Positions 28,093 to 35,362 of a stretch of 64,000 nt of DNA are shown in pieces. The notes beneath the pieces were generated by a model that had not been told where the DNA came from, made no database searches, and worked only from the letters and a program-made list of their open reading frames with translations. The number at the start of each line of letters is the position of its first letter. Position 1 is the first letter of the stretch. This stretch comes from Oxalobacteraceae bacterium OTU3CAMAD1. GTDB lineage: Bacteria > Pseudomonadota > Gammaproteobacteria > Burkholderiales > Burkholderiaceae_D. Where the stretch lies: contig CP099650.1 of assembly GCA_024123915.1 (NCBI GenBank), positions 6,386,001-6,450,000 on the forward strand, in the 5' to 3' direction. A program made the translations under genes and the position numbers.

Positions 28093-29619
28093 TTAATCGT
28101 CCTTGGCGCCGTCGATGCCGAGTTCGGCGATCTTGCGCGTGATGGTGTTGCGGCCGATCCCGAGCCTGACGGCGGCGTCGTTCTTGCGGCCGTGCGTGTG
28201 CTTCAGGGCGGTGCGGATCAGCGCCGACTCGAATTGCCGCCCCAATACCGCCATCACTTCCTGCTGTCCGCCGCTGAGCATGGAGGCGGCTTGCACTTCC
28301 AGCAGGCCGAGCCAGGCGTCCGGCGAGCCGGACAACCCATTGGCGCCGCCGGCGTCCACCGTCGCCACCGGCACCACCGTGCCGTGGTGCTGGATCGCGC
28401 TGTAGCTTTCCGACGACGCGGCCAGGCCCACGCCGGTGCTCAAGGCGGCGCCACCACCGCCGGCCTGCTCCTGCGTCAGCTCCAGCGGCAGGTCCTTGAC
28501 TTCGACCGTCTGCCCCGGCGCCATCACCGTGATCCAGTTGCACAGGTTTTCCAGCTGGCGCACGTTGCCCGGCAGATCCAGGCTGCTGAGGAACTGCACC
28601 GTGGCGTCGCTCATCCGCTTGGCCTCCACGCCGAGCTGTTTGGCGCTTTGCACCAAGAAGTGGCGCACCAAAATAGGGATATCCTCGCGCCGCTCCCTCA
28701 AACTGGGCAAACGCAGGCGGATCACGTTGAGGCGGTGATACAAATCCTCGCGGAACAATCCTTCCCGCACCCGCTGCTCCAGATTTTGGTGCGTCGCGGT
28801 GATCACGCGCACATTGGCCTTGAGCGGCTGATGCCCGCCGACCCGGTAGAAGTGGCCGTCAGACAGCACCCGCAGCAGCCGCGTTTGCAGGTCGAACGGC
28901 ATGTCGCCGATCTCGTCGAGGAACAGGGTGCCGTTTTCGGCCTGCTCGAAACGGCCGCGCCGCGTCGTTTGCGCGCCGGTGAAGGCGCCGCGCTCGTGGC
29001 CGAACAGTTCGGACTCAAGCAAATCCTTGGGGATCGCCGCCGTGTTGAGCGCGATGAACGGCTGCTGCGCGCGCGGGCTGTGCTTGTGCAGCGCGCGCGC
29101 CACCAGCTCCTTGCCCGAGCCCGATTCGCCGGTGATCAACACCGTTACGTTCGATTGCGACAGGCGGCCGATGGCGCGGAACACTTCCTGCATCGCCGGC
29201 GCCTGGCCGAGGATTTCCGGCGTCTCCGACGGTCCCGATTCGACGCTGGTCTCGCGCAGGCTCTCGTCGAGCGCGCGGCGGATCAGTTCGACGGCCTTGT
29301 CGATGTCGAACGGCTTGGCCAGGTATTCGAAGGCGCCGCCCTGGAACGCGGCGACGGCCGAGTCCAGGTCCGAGAAGGCGGTGATGATGATGACCGGCAG
29401 CCCCGGGAAGCGCGACTTGACCAGTTGCAGCAGGTCGAGGCCGGAGTCGCCCGGCATGCGGATGTCGGACACCAGCACCTGCGGCGTCTCGAACTCCAGC
29501 GCGGCGATGGCGTCGCGCGCGTTGGCAAAACTCTTGGTGGCCAGGTTTTCCCGCGCCAGCGCTTTTTCCAGTACCCAGCGGATCGATTCGTCGTCGTCTA
29601 CTATCCAGATTGGCTTCAT
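28093..29619 (-). CDS. ntrC: Nitrogen regulation response regulator NtrC
   Basis: Sigma-54 activator of 508 residues that switches on nitrogen-scavenging genes when phosphorylated by NtrB. The receiver domain (1-120) has the acidic pair DDD at 8-10 and phospho-acceptor Asp52 in VSDIRMPG. The AAA+ domain shows the Walker A motif GESGSGKE, the sigma-54 contact loop ESELFGHERGAFTGA and Walker B GTLFLDEIGDM. The C-terminal Fis-type helix-turn-helix is AAVRLGIGRNTITRKI. The linker between AAA+ and DNA-binding parts is long and rich in Gly, Ala and Ser. It lies 69 bp downstream of ntrB. Its likely targets are the sites upstream of glnA in this window. Confidence 0.96.
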   Translation of the reverse strand: MKPIWIVDDDESIRWVLEKALARENLATKSFANARDAIAALEFETPQVLVSDIRMPGDSGLDLLQLVKSRFPGLPVIIITAFSDLDSAVAAFQGGAFEYLAKPFDIDKAVELIRRALDESLRETSVESGPSETPEILGQAPAMQEVFRAIGRLSQSNVTVLITGESGSGKELVARALHKHSPRAQQPFIALNTAAIPKDLLESELFGHERGAFTGAQTTRRGRFEQAENGTLFLDEIGDMPFDLQTRLLRVLSDGHFYRVGGHQPLKANVRVITATHQNLEQRVREGLFREDLYHRLNVIRLRLPSLRERREDIPILVRHFLVQSAKQLGVEAKRMSDATVQFLSSLDLPGNVRQLENLCNWITVMAPGQTVEVKDLPLELTQEQAGGGGAALSTGVGLAASSESYSAIQHHGTVVPVATVDAGGANGLSGSPDAWLGLLEVQAASMLSGGQQEVMAVLGRQFESALIRTALKHTHGRKNDAAVRLGIGRNTITRKIAELGIDGAKDD

Positions 29620-29688
29620 GTGTTTGTGTTATCCCGCAATATGGATCGTCAATCAAGGGACTCGGCACCCGCACCTGCTTGCCTCGGC

Positions 29689-30801
29689 TTATGGCAACGG
29701 CAGCAGGATACGGAAATCCGTATATCCAGGCCGGCTCTCGCACTCGATCACGCCCATGTGCTGCTGCACAAAAGTCTGCGCCAAGGTCAACCCGAGGCCG
29801 CTGCCGCCTTCCCTGCCCGACACCAGCGGGTAGAAAATACGGTCGCGGATCTGGGGTGCGATGCCCGGTCCATTGTCAATGATATGCAAGTCTAATGCCA
29901 GCCCGTAGCGGACCTTGGCCAGGGTCATCTGACGCGCCACGCGGGTCTTCAAAATGATCTGCGCGTCGCCCGCTTCGATTTGTGCAGCGAGCGCTTGCGC
30001 GGCATTGTGGGCGATGTTGAGCACCGTCTGGATCAGTTGCTCCTTGTCGCCCCGGAACTCGGGGATGGAGGCGTCGTAGTCGCGCAAAATCGTCAGGCCG
30101 GACGGGAATTCGGCCAGCATCAGGCTGCGCACGCGCTCCAGCACTTCGTGGATGTTGACGTCGCCGACGATGTGCGGCCGGCGGTGTGGCGCCAGCAGGC
30201 GGTCGACCAGGGTTTGCAGGCGGTCGGCCTCCTTGATGATGACCTGCGTGTATTCGCGCAGCTGCACCGCGTGCAGCGCCGGCAGTTCCATCTCCAGCAG
30301 TTGCGCGGCGCCACGGATGCCGCCCAGCGGGTTCTTGATCTCGTGCGCCAGGTTGCGGATCAGCTCCTTGTTGACCTGGCTCTGGTCGAGGATGCGCTCC
30401 TCGCGGTCGAGCTTGAGGTGCTGCAGGTGCTCGCGCAGTTCGATCAGGATATGGTCGGCCGGGTCGTCGAGCGCCGAGACGATGCTGTGCACGTGCAGCG
30501 GATCGCGCCCGGCCCGCTCCAGGGTCAAGTCCTGGCGCAGGTCGGAGAACTTGTGCTCGCGCGCCTGGGCGCAGATGTGATCGAGCTCCTCGGGGTTGAG
30601 GAACTGCGACGTCAGCTTCTGGCGCGACAGCGCCTTCAGGGAACTTTCCAGCAGGTTCTCGGCGGCCGCGTTGGCGTAGGCGATGTGGCCCTCGCCGTCG
30701 AGCATCACCACGGCCGAGGCCAGCAGTTCGAGGCCGGCCAGCGCCGGTGGACGGTTCATGGCGGCCACGGCGCGGGCGGCGATATTACTAACAAGGCTCA
30801 T
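29689..30801 (-). CDS. glnL: Nitrogen regulation sensor kinase NtrB
   Basis: Cytosolic histidine kinase/phosphatase for NtrC, controlled by PII proteins in known systems. It has 370 residues. A PAS domain (about 20-130, with LELLASAVVMLDGEGHIAYANAAAE) precedes the dimerisation box NLAHEIKNPLGGIRGAA with the phospho-acceptor His. The catalytic domain shows NIAHNAAQAL, DNGPGIAPQIRDRIFYPLVSGREGG in two motif parts and GSGLGLTLAQ. Its ATG overlaps the stop codon of the upstream DUF4124 gene by 4 bp (ATGA at 30798-30801), which implies translational coupling. Confidence 0.95.
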   Translation of the reverse strand: MSLVSNIAARAVAAMNRPPALAGLELLASAVVMLDGEGHIAYANAAAENLLESSLKALSRQKLTSQFLNPEELDHICAQAREHKFSDLRQDLTLERAGRDPLHVHSIVSALDDPADHILIELREHLQHLKLDREERILDQSQVNKELIRNLAHEIKNPLGGIRGAAQLLEMELPALHAVQLREYTQVIIKEADRLQTLVDRLLAPHRRPHIVGDVNIHEVLERVRSLMLAEFPSGLTILRDYDASIPEFRGDKEQLIQTVLNIAHNAAQALAAQIEAGDAQIILKTRVARQMTLAKVRYGLALDLHIIDNGPGIAPQIRDRIFYPLVSGREGGSGLGLTLAQTFVQQHMGVIECESRPGYTDFRILLPLP

Positions 30802-31325
30802 CGGATATTCGCGATCTCACGTTTCAAGGCTTCGACATTCTTTTCCGAGCGGCTGATGCTGTCGCGCATGGCGGCCACCCGTTCCTGGTATTTCGCGTAG
30901 TTGCGTTCGTCGCCGCGCCGTTCCGGCTCGCCGCCGTTGAACTCCTTGCGCAACTCCGTCAGCTTCTGTGTTTCGTTTTTCAACTCGTCTTCCAGTATCG
31001 CGCGGCGGTCGGCGTCGCGCGCGCGCTGCTCGGCGCTGTCGACACGGGGAAAATCGCCCGGCGCGGCGGCCGGCGCAGCAGGTGTCGATCCGGCCGCGCG
31101 TGCCGGCGCGGCCTGCCGCCTGGCCGGCGCCGGGATCGCCAGGCCCGGCAAGTCCATCGCCTTGCAATAGTTACCGCGATAAACGTCGGTGTATTCGGTG
31201 CTGCCGTTGGGTGGCGTGCATTTGTAGATCACGCCCTGCGCCCGCGCCGCGCCGCAGGCCACCAGCGCCAGCGTAAACACCGCGCCAACATTGGCGTAAC
31301 CGCATCTTTTGAAACTCATTGTCAT
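30798..31325 (-). CDS. DUF4124 domain-containing secreted protein
   Basis: A 175-residue exported protein of unknown function. The start is the ATG at 31325 (MTMSFKRCGYANVG), preceded by AGGA; an open frame continues to 31751 but would run into glnA. The signal peptide ends CGAARAQ. DUF4124 then begins with the characteristic VIYKCTPPNGSTEYTD. The middle is Ala/Pro rich and the last 70 residues are a charged helix (ILEDELKNETQKLTELRKEF), likely coiled coil. It lies between glnA and ntrB and overlaps ntrB by 4 bp, so it is part of the nitrogen-control transcript. What it does there is unknown. Confidence 0.88.
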   Translation of the reverse strand: MTMSFKRCGYANVGAVFTLALVACGAARAQGVIYKCTPPNGSTEYTDVYRGNYCKAMDLPGLAIPAPARRQAAPARAAGSTPAAPAAAPGDFPRVDSAEQRARDADRRAILEDELKNETQKLTELRKEFNGGEPERRGDERNYAKYQERVAAMRDSISRSEKNVEALKREIANIR

Positions 31326-31370
31326 TCGTAATCCTGGGGTGGAACGCTCCATCCTGAATATACAACATCC

Positions 31371-31413
31371 AAACAAAAACGCGGGGAAAGCCATGGCTCC
31401 CCCCGCGTTTTTT
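31371..31413 (-). terminator. Terminator after glnA
   Basis: AAACGCGGGG (31377-31386) and CCCCGCGTTT (31401-31410) form a perfect stem with T or A runs on both sides. It lies 38 bp beyond the glnA stop, so transcription into DUF4124-ntrBC either reads through or starts anew. Confidence 0.88.
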
Positions 31414-31450
31414 GCTTCACTACAAGCATCGGCAAGCCGATGCGTTGCAA

Positions 31451-32866
31451 TTACAGCGAGTAGTACATGTCGAACTCGGCTGGGTGGGTCGTCATGCGCA
31501 TGCGCTGGACGTCCTGCATTTTCAGTTCGATGTAAGCGTCGATCATCGAATCGCTGAACACGCCGCCACGGGTCAGGAACTCGCGGTCTTTGTTCAGGTT
31601 GTCCAGCGCTTCTTCCAGCGACGAGCACACGGTCGGGATCAGTGCGTCCTCTTCCGGCGGCAGGTGGTACAGATCTTTCGATGCCGCTTCGCCCGGATGG
31701 ATCTTGTTGGCGATACCGTCCAGACCGGCCATCAGCAGCGCGGCGAAGCACAGGTACACGTTTGCCAGTGGATCCGGGAAACGGGTTTCGATACGGCGGC
31801 CTTTTGGATTGGCCACGTGTGGAATACGGATCGAAGCGGAGCGGTTACGGGCCGAGTAGGCCAGTTTGACCGGCGCTTCGAAGCCTGGAACCAGACGCTT
31901 GTACGAGTTGGTGCCCGGATTGGTGATCGCGTTCAGCGCCTTGGCGTGCTTGATGATGCCGCCGATGTAGTACAGCGCGGTTTCCGACAGGCCGGCATAG
32001 CCGTCGCCGGCGAACAGGTTGACGCCGTCTTTCCAGATCGACTGGTGCACGTGCATGCCCGAACCGTTGTCGCCAACGATAGGTTTCGGCATGAAGGTGG
32101 CGGTTTTGCCGTAGCTGTGGGCGACGTTCCAGACCACGTACTTCAGGTTCTGGGTCCAGTCGGCGCGCTCGACCAGGGTCGAGAACTTGGTGCCGATTTC
32201 GTTCTGGCCGGCGCCGGCCACTTCGTGGTGGTGCACTTCGACCGGGATGCCCAGCGATTCGAGGATCAGGCACATTTCCGAACGCATGTCCTGGAAGCTG
32301 TCGACCGGTGGGACCGGGAAGTAGCCGCCCTTGACGGTAGGACGATGGCCGCTGTTGCCGCCTTCGATTTCCTTGTCGGTGGTCCACGATGCTTCGTCGG
32401 AGTCGATCTTGACGAAGCAGCCCGACATGTCGATCTTCCAGCGCACGCTGTCGAAGATGAAGAATTCTGGTTCTGGACCGAAGTAGGCGGTGTCGCCCAT
32501 GCCCGACGATTTCAGGTAGGCTTCAGCGCGCTTGGCGATCGAGCGCGGGTCGCGGTCGTAGCCCTTGCCGTCCGACGGTTCGATAACGTCGCACTGCATG
32601 AACAGCGTGGTCTCTTCCATGAACGGATCGATGTTCGCGGTGTTTGGATCTGGCAGCAGAATCATGTCCGATGCTTCAATGCCCTTCCAGCCGGCGATCG
32701 AGGAACCGTCGAATGCGTGACCCGATTCGAACTTGTCCATGTCGAAGTGCGACACGGGCACGGTGACGTGCTGTTCTTTACCACGGGTATCGGCGAAACG
32801 GAAATCAACGAATTTGACTTCGTTTTCCTGGACCATTTTCAAGACTTCTGCGGCTGTCATTGCCAT
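31451..32866 (-). CDS. glnA: Glutamine synthetase, type I
   Basis: Cytosolic dodecameric enzyme that makes glutamine from glutamate, ammonia and ATP. It has 471 residues, the usual length of the adenylylated class. The GS signature [10 protein letters not shown], the ATP/metal segments [16 protein letters not shown] and GMHVHQSIW, and NRSASIRIP are all present. Tyr400 in [12 protein letters not shown] is the expected adenylylation site (Tyr397 in E. coli). The start at 32866 follows TAGGAG. Upstream I see a sigma-54 promoter and three NtrC-type sites, so it should rise under nitrogen limitation. Confidence 0.97.
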   Translation of the reverse strand: MAMTAAEVLKMVQENEVKFVDFRFADTRGKEQHVTVPVSHFDMDKFESGHAFDGSSIAGWKGIEASDMILLPDPNTANIDPFMEETTLFMQCDVIEPSDGKGYDRDPRSIAKRAEAYLKSSGMGDTAYFGPEPEFFIFDSVRWKIDMSGCFVKIDSDEASWTTDKEIEGGNSGHRPTVKGGYFPVPPVDSFQDMRSEMCLILESLGIPVEVHHHEVAGAGQNEIGTKFSTLVERADWTQNLKYVVWNVAHSYGKTATFMPKPIVGDNGSGMHVHQSIWKDGVNLFAGDGYAGLSETALYYIGGIIKHAKALNAITNPGTNSYKRLVPGFEAPVKLAYSARNRSASIRIPHVANPKGRRIETRFPDPLANVYLCFAALLMAGLDGIANKIHPGEAASKDLYHLPPEEDALIPTVCSSLEEALDNLNKDREFLTRGGVFSDSMIDAYIELKMQDVQRMRMTTHPAEFDMYYSL

Positions 32867-32910
32867 GCGTATCTCCTAAAGGAATGTGTATAACTGGTGC
32901 GCTCTCTATA

Positions 32911-32926
32911 AGCAGTATCTATGCCA
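32911..32926 (-). promoter_or_regulatory. Sigma-54 promoter of glnA
   Basis: On the minus strand the sequence reads TGGCATAGATACTGCT. GG at -24 and GC at -12 are separated by exactly 10 bp, and TGGCA matches the consensus. The predicted start is near 32900, about 34 bases before the glnA ATG. Confidence 0.75.
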
Positions 32927-33033
32927 GCCTGAAACTCATAACGATATGTTCATAGCGTCTTGGAACTCGCCGACAAAAGAGACTAAAACGGGGCGGAGCA
33001 CCAAAACACCACTATTTACACCGGATCAATGCA

Positions 33034-33048
33034 GCACCAACTTGGTGC
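33034..33048. promoter_or_regulatory. NtrC-type binding site 1
   Basis: GCACCAACTTGGTGC is close to the NtrC consensus of inverted GCACC/GGTGC halves. It lies about 140 bp upstream of the predicted glnA transcription start, the normal enhancer distance. Confidence 0.75.
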
Positions 33049-33062
33049 AAAATTACCAAACC

Positions 33063-33077
33063 GCACCATCTTCGTGC
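33063..33077. promoter_or_regulatory. NtrC-type binding site 2
   Basis: GCACCATCTTCGTGC keeps both half-sites with one weaker base. It is centred 29 bp from site 1, near three helical turns, so dimers could lie on one face. Confidence 0.6.
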
Positions 33078-33105
33078 AATTTTCGTTTTTTGCTGAAAAT
33101 TGCAC
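33074..33105. promoter_or_regulatory. Perfect inverted repeat linking NtrC sites 2 and 3
   Basis: GTGCAATTTTC (33074-33084) and GAAAATTGCAC (33095-33105) are perfect 11-bp arms with a 10-base T-rich spacer. The outer ends are the inner half-sites of sites 2 and 3. It may be bound as a unit, or may bend the DNA between enhancers. Confidence 0.55.
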
Positions 33106-33116
33106 GCCTTTGGTGC
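33102..33116. promoter_or_regulatory. NtrC-type binding site 3
   Basis: GCACGCCTTTGGTGC has inverted half-sites with the spacing of sites 1 and 2. It ends 30 bp before the -10 box of the divergent rhodanese gene, so it could affect that promoter too. Confidence 0.6.
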
Positions 33117-33145
33117 GCCATTGTCTCCGACGTGCACAGGACGCC

Positions 33146-33151
33146 TATAAT
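33146..33151 (+). promoter_or_regulatory. -10 box of the rhodanese gene
   Basis: A consensus TATAAT lies 30 bp before the ATG at 33181. The best -35 candidate, TTGTCT at 33121-33126, has a 19-bp spacing, slightly long. Confidence 0.55.
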
Positions 33152-33180
33152 AAACTTAATCTTATTTGGAGGGACATCCC

Positions 33181-33639
33181 ATGAGCAAAATAGACGAGAT
33201 CTTGGCCGTGGCCCGTGGGCGCAGCAAGGACTGGCCGTATGCCGGCGCGGTCACGCCGCAAGAGGCCTATGAGCTGATCGGCGCCGACAACGCCGTCAAG
33301 ATCGTGGATGTGCGCACCAATGCCGAGCGCGACTGGGTCGGCCGGGTGGCCATTCCGGAAGCCCAACATGGTGCGGTACAGTGGAGTATTTATCCGGGCG
33401 GCATCGCTAATCATGAATTCATCGAGCAATTGAACTCGGTGGCGCGCAAGGATCAGGTGTTGTTGTTCCTGTGCCGCTCGGGCGTGCGCTCGCGTGGTGC
33501 GGCCAAGCTGGCCACCGAGCACGGCTACCAGCACTGCTACGACATCCTGGAAGGCTTCGAGGGCGACAAGGACGAGCACAGCCACCGCAAGAATATCGGC
33601 GGCTGGTGCAAGGCCGGCCTGCCGTGGACCGGCGCCTAA
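33181..33639 (+). CDS. Rhodanese-like sulfurtransferase
   Basis: A single rhodanese domain of 152 residues, cytosolic. The start is the ATG at 33181, with GGAGG just upstream; the in-frame TTG at 33166 is rejected because it overlaps that site. VKIVDVRTNAERDWVG is the first conserved region, and the active-site loop CRSGVRSR carries catalytic Cys98. Such proteins carry persulfide sulfur to acceptors; the partner here is unknown. It is divergent from glnA and shares the region with the NtrC-type sites. It ends 44 bp before a family-2 palindromic repeat. Confidence 0.92.
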   Translation: MSKIDEILAVARGRSKDWPYAGAVTPQEAYELIGADNAVKIVDVRTNAERDWVGRVAIPEAQHGAVQWSIYPGGIANHEFIEQLNSVARKDQVLLFLCRSGVRSRGAAKLATEHGYQHCYDILEGFEGDKDEHSHRKNIGGWCKAGLPWTGA

Positions 33640-33683
33640 TGTGAGCCCGCGACGCATTTCGAACCGCCGGCGTCATGGATTTT

Positions 33684-33711
33684 GGGGTCGTACCCCGTTG
33701 GGTACGACCCC
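33684..33711. repeat. GGGTCGTACCCC palindromic repeat, copy 2
   Basis: GGGGTCGTACCC and GGGTACGACCCC are separated by CGTT. It lies between the convergent rhodanese and TAXI genes. Confidence 0.8.
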
Positions 33712-33726
33712 GCCGTGGCTTAGGGT

Positions 33727-35112
33727 TTAAACGGGCACCGCCAGCGTCGCCGCCGGCGCGCCCTCTCCCATCAAAAACTGTATCCGCTTGCGCACGAACT
33801 GGATGTGGCTGCGCAAGCCATACAAGCCATCGGCGAACGACAGCGGAATCGAGATCTGGTTGACCAGCTCCTCGATCTCGTCGAGCCGCTTCAGTTGCGC
33901 CTCGTACACCTGCATCCGCGTCGCCTCCGGCGCGCTCTCGACCTGCTGCTCCACCGTGCGCAACTGCCCGTACCAGCGGTAGACGCGCGAACGGATGCGC
34001 CACACGTACAGCGGCGGAATAATCCGCGACAACGGAATAATCAAGGCGCTCAGCGCCAGCACCACCACCCACATGCGGTCGAAGAAGTTGGCCAGCCAGA
34101 ACGTCATGTACCGCTGCAGCAGCGGCGGGCCGTTCTTGTAGTATTTCGCCGCCTCTGCGTCGACCGGAATCTCGGTGTACTTGGCCGACGGGAATTGCCC
34201 CTGCTGCTGGAACCAGCCCGCGCCGTTGTGGATGCCGCTGGCCGCCTGCACGAACAAATCGACCAGCGCCGGATGCAGGTCGTCGCGCGCCACAAGGGTG
34301 GCAGTCGGCGCGATAAGGTTGTAATTCTCCTTGGGAATATCGCGGCCCAGGTCGACGATACCCTGCGGCAGCACCACATGCGTGAGGAACGGCAGCTTGC
34401 GCGCATAGGCCTCGGCCTGGCTGAAGTTGAACAGCTTGATGCCCGGCGTTTGCAGCAGCATCTGGATCAGCGGCGCTTCGGGCGCCGAGGTGAACACCAG
34501 GCCGTCGATGCGGCCTTCCAGCAATTCCACCGTGGCGGGCGTGTTGGCCAGCGAGAAGCGTTCGACGTCCTCCTTCTCCAGGCCGTTGAGCGACAGCACC
34601 TGGCGGAACAGGCGGGGCGCGCCGGCGCCTTTGGGGCCGAAGTTGATTTTCTTGCCTTTTAACTGGCTGAGCTGGGTGATCGGCGGCTGGCCCTTGGTCA
34701 CGCGCAGGAACAGCCACAGCGGCTCGACGAACAGGCTGCCCAGCGACGACAGGCCTTCGCGCTCGGCCACCTCCTCGTTGGTGGAGCCGCTTTGGACGAA
34801 GGCGATGTCGACTTCGCCGGCGCGCAGGCGGCGCAGGTTTTCGCCGGAGCCGGCCGAGGGGACCAGGGTGACTTTGACGCCGTGCTTGGCGAGGGCTGCG
34901 GCGTATTTTTTACCGAATTCCTCGTAGGCGCTGTTTTCCTGGCCGGTGGCCAGGCGCACAGTGCGCGGCGGGGCGGGATCGACCAGCCAGTAGGCCAGCA
35001 GGCAGACGCCGACGATCAGCGCGATGGTCGGAGCCGAGGCGACAAACAAGTCCCGCACCGAGAATTGCGTGAACTTGAGGATTTTGGACATGTGGTGGCG
35101 CATTGGTTTCAT
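33727..35112 (-). CDS. TAXI-family TRAP transporter solute-binding protein, membrane anchored
   Basis: A protein of 461 residues from the first ATG at 35112 (MKPMRHHMSKIL). ATGs at 35103 and 35091, and a TTG at 35133, are alternatives; none has a clear ribosome-binding site. A membrane helix near residues 25-45 (IALIVGVCLLAYWLV) is followed by the TAXI solute-binding fold: VRLATGQENSAYEEFGKKY, GSGENLRRLRAGEVDIAFVQSG, and KKINFGPKGAGAPRLFRQVL. A second membrane segment (WVVVLALSALIIPLSRIIP) and a charged C-terminal helix follow. The tethered, two-helix form differs from free periplasmic TAXI proteins. No TRAP permease gene is nearby, so it may be a sensor or partner of a distant permease. Confidence 0.85.
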   Translation of the reverse strand: MKPMRHHMSKILKFTQFSVRDLFVASAPTIALIVGVCLLAYWLVDPAPPRTVRLATGQENSAYEEFGKKYAAALAKHGVKVTLVPSAGSGENLRRLRAGEVDIAFVQSGSTNEEVAEREGLSSLGSLFVEPLWLFLRVTKGQPPITQLSQLKGKKINFGPKGAGAPRLFRQVLSLNGLEKEDVERFSLANTPATVELLEGRIDGLVFTSAPEAPLIQMLLQTPGIKLFNFSQAEAYARKLPFLTHVVLPQGIVDLGRDIPKENYNLIAPTATLVARDDLHPALVDLFVQAASGIHNGAGWFQQQGQFPSAKYTEIPVDAEAAKYYKNGPPLLQRYMTFWLANFFDRMWVVVLALSALIIPLSRIIPPLYVWRIRSRVYRWYGQLRTVEQQVESAPEATRMQVYEAQLKRLDEIEELVNQISIPLSFADGLYGLRSHIQFVRKRIQFLMGEGAPAATLAVPV

Positions 35113-35209
35113 GGGCTGATACCATGCCAACAAATGAGCAATTATGCAAGGGGAATACAGGAACGGGCTGGTCCGGGCGGTGGCGTTGGATACGGCGCGG
35201 GCGGCGCGT

Positions 35210-35243
35210 GGCGGATTACGCTGCGCTAATCCGCCCTACGTGG
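35210..35243. repeat. GGCGGATTA palindromic repeat, copy 2
   Basis: GGCGGATTACGCTGC with GCGCTAATCCGCC and the CTACGTGG tail. It is inverted relative to copy 3, about 80 bp away. Confidence 0.8.
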
Positions 35244-35324
35244 ATCTGTGGTGCCTTTCGTGCCCCGGGCCGGCGCCGCGCGCAATCGCCGACCGGCCAT
35301 TGGCCGATGATTTGGCGCGTAAAC

Positions 35325-35358
35325 ACGTAGGGCGGATTAGCGTAGCGTAATCCGCCAC
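35325..35358. repeat. GGCGGATTA palindromic repeat, copy 3
   Basis: ACGTAGGGCGGATTAGCG with CGTAATCCGCC. With copy 2 it forms an inverted pair, and it ends 4 bp from the stop codon of the PBP-like gene, on that gene's 3' side. Confidence 0.8.
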
Positions 35359-35362
35359 TCGT

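Noticed and set aside
35134..35362. Insertion-sequence remnant between the TAXI and PBP genes
   Set aside because: The inverted pair resembles terminal repeats, but the same palindrome occurs as single copies elsewhere and only about 80 bp lie between, without transposase remains.
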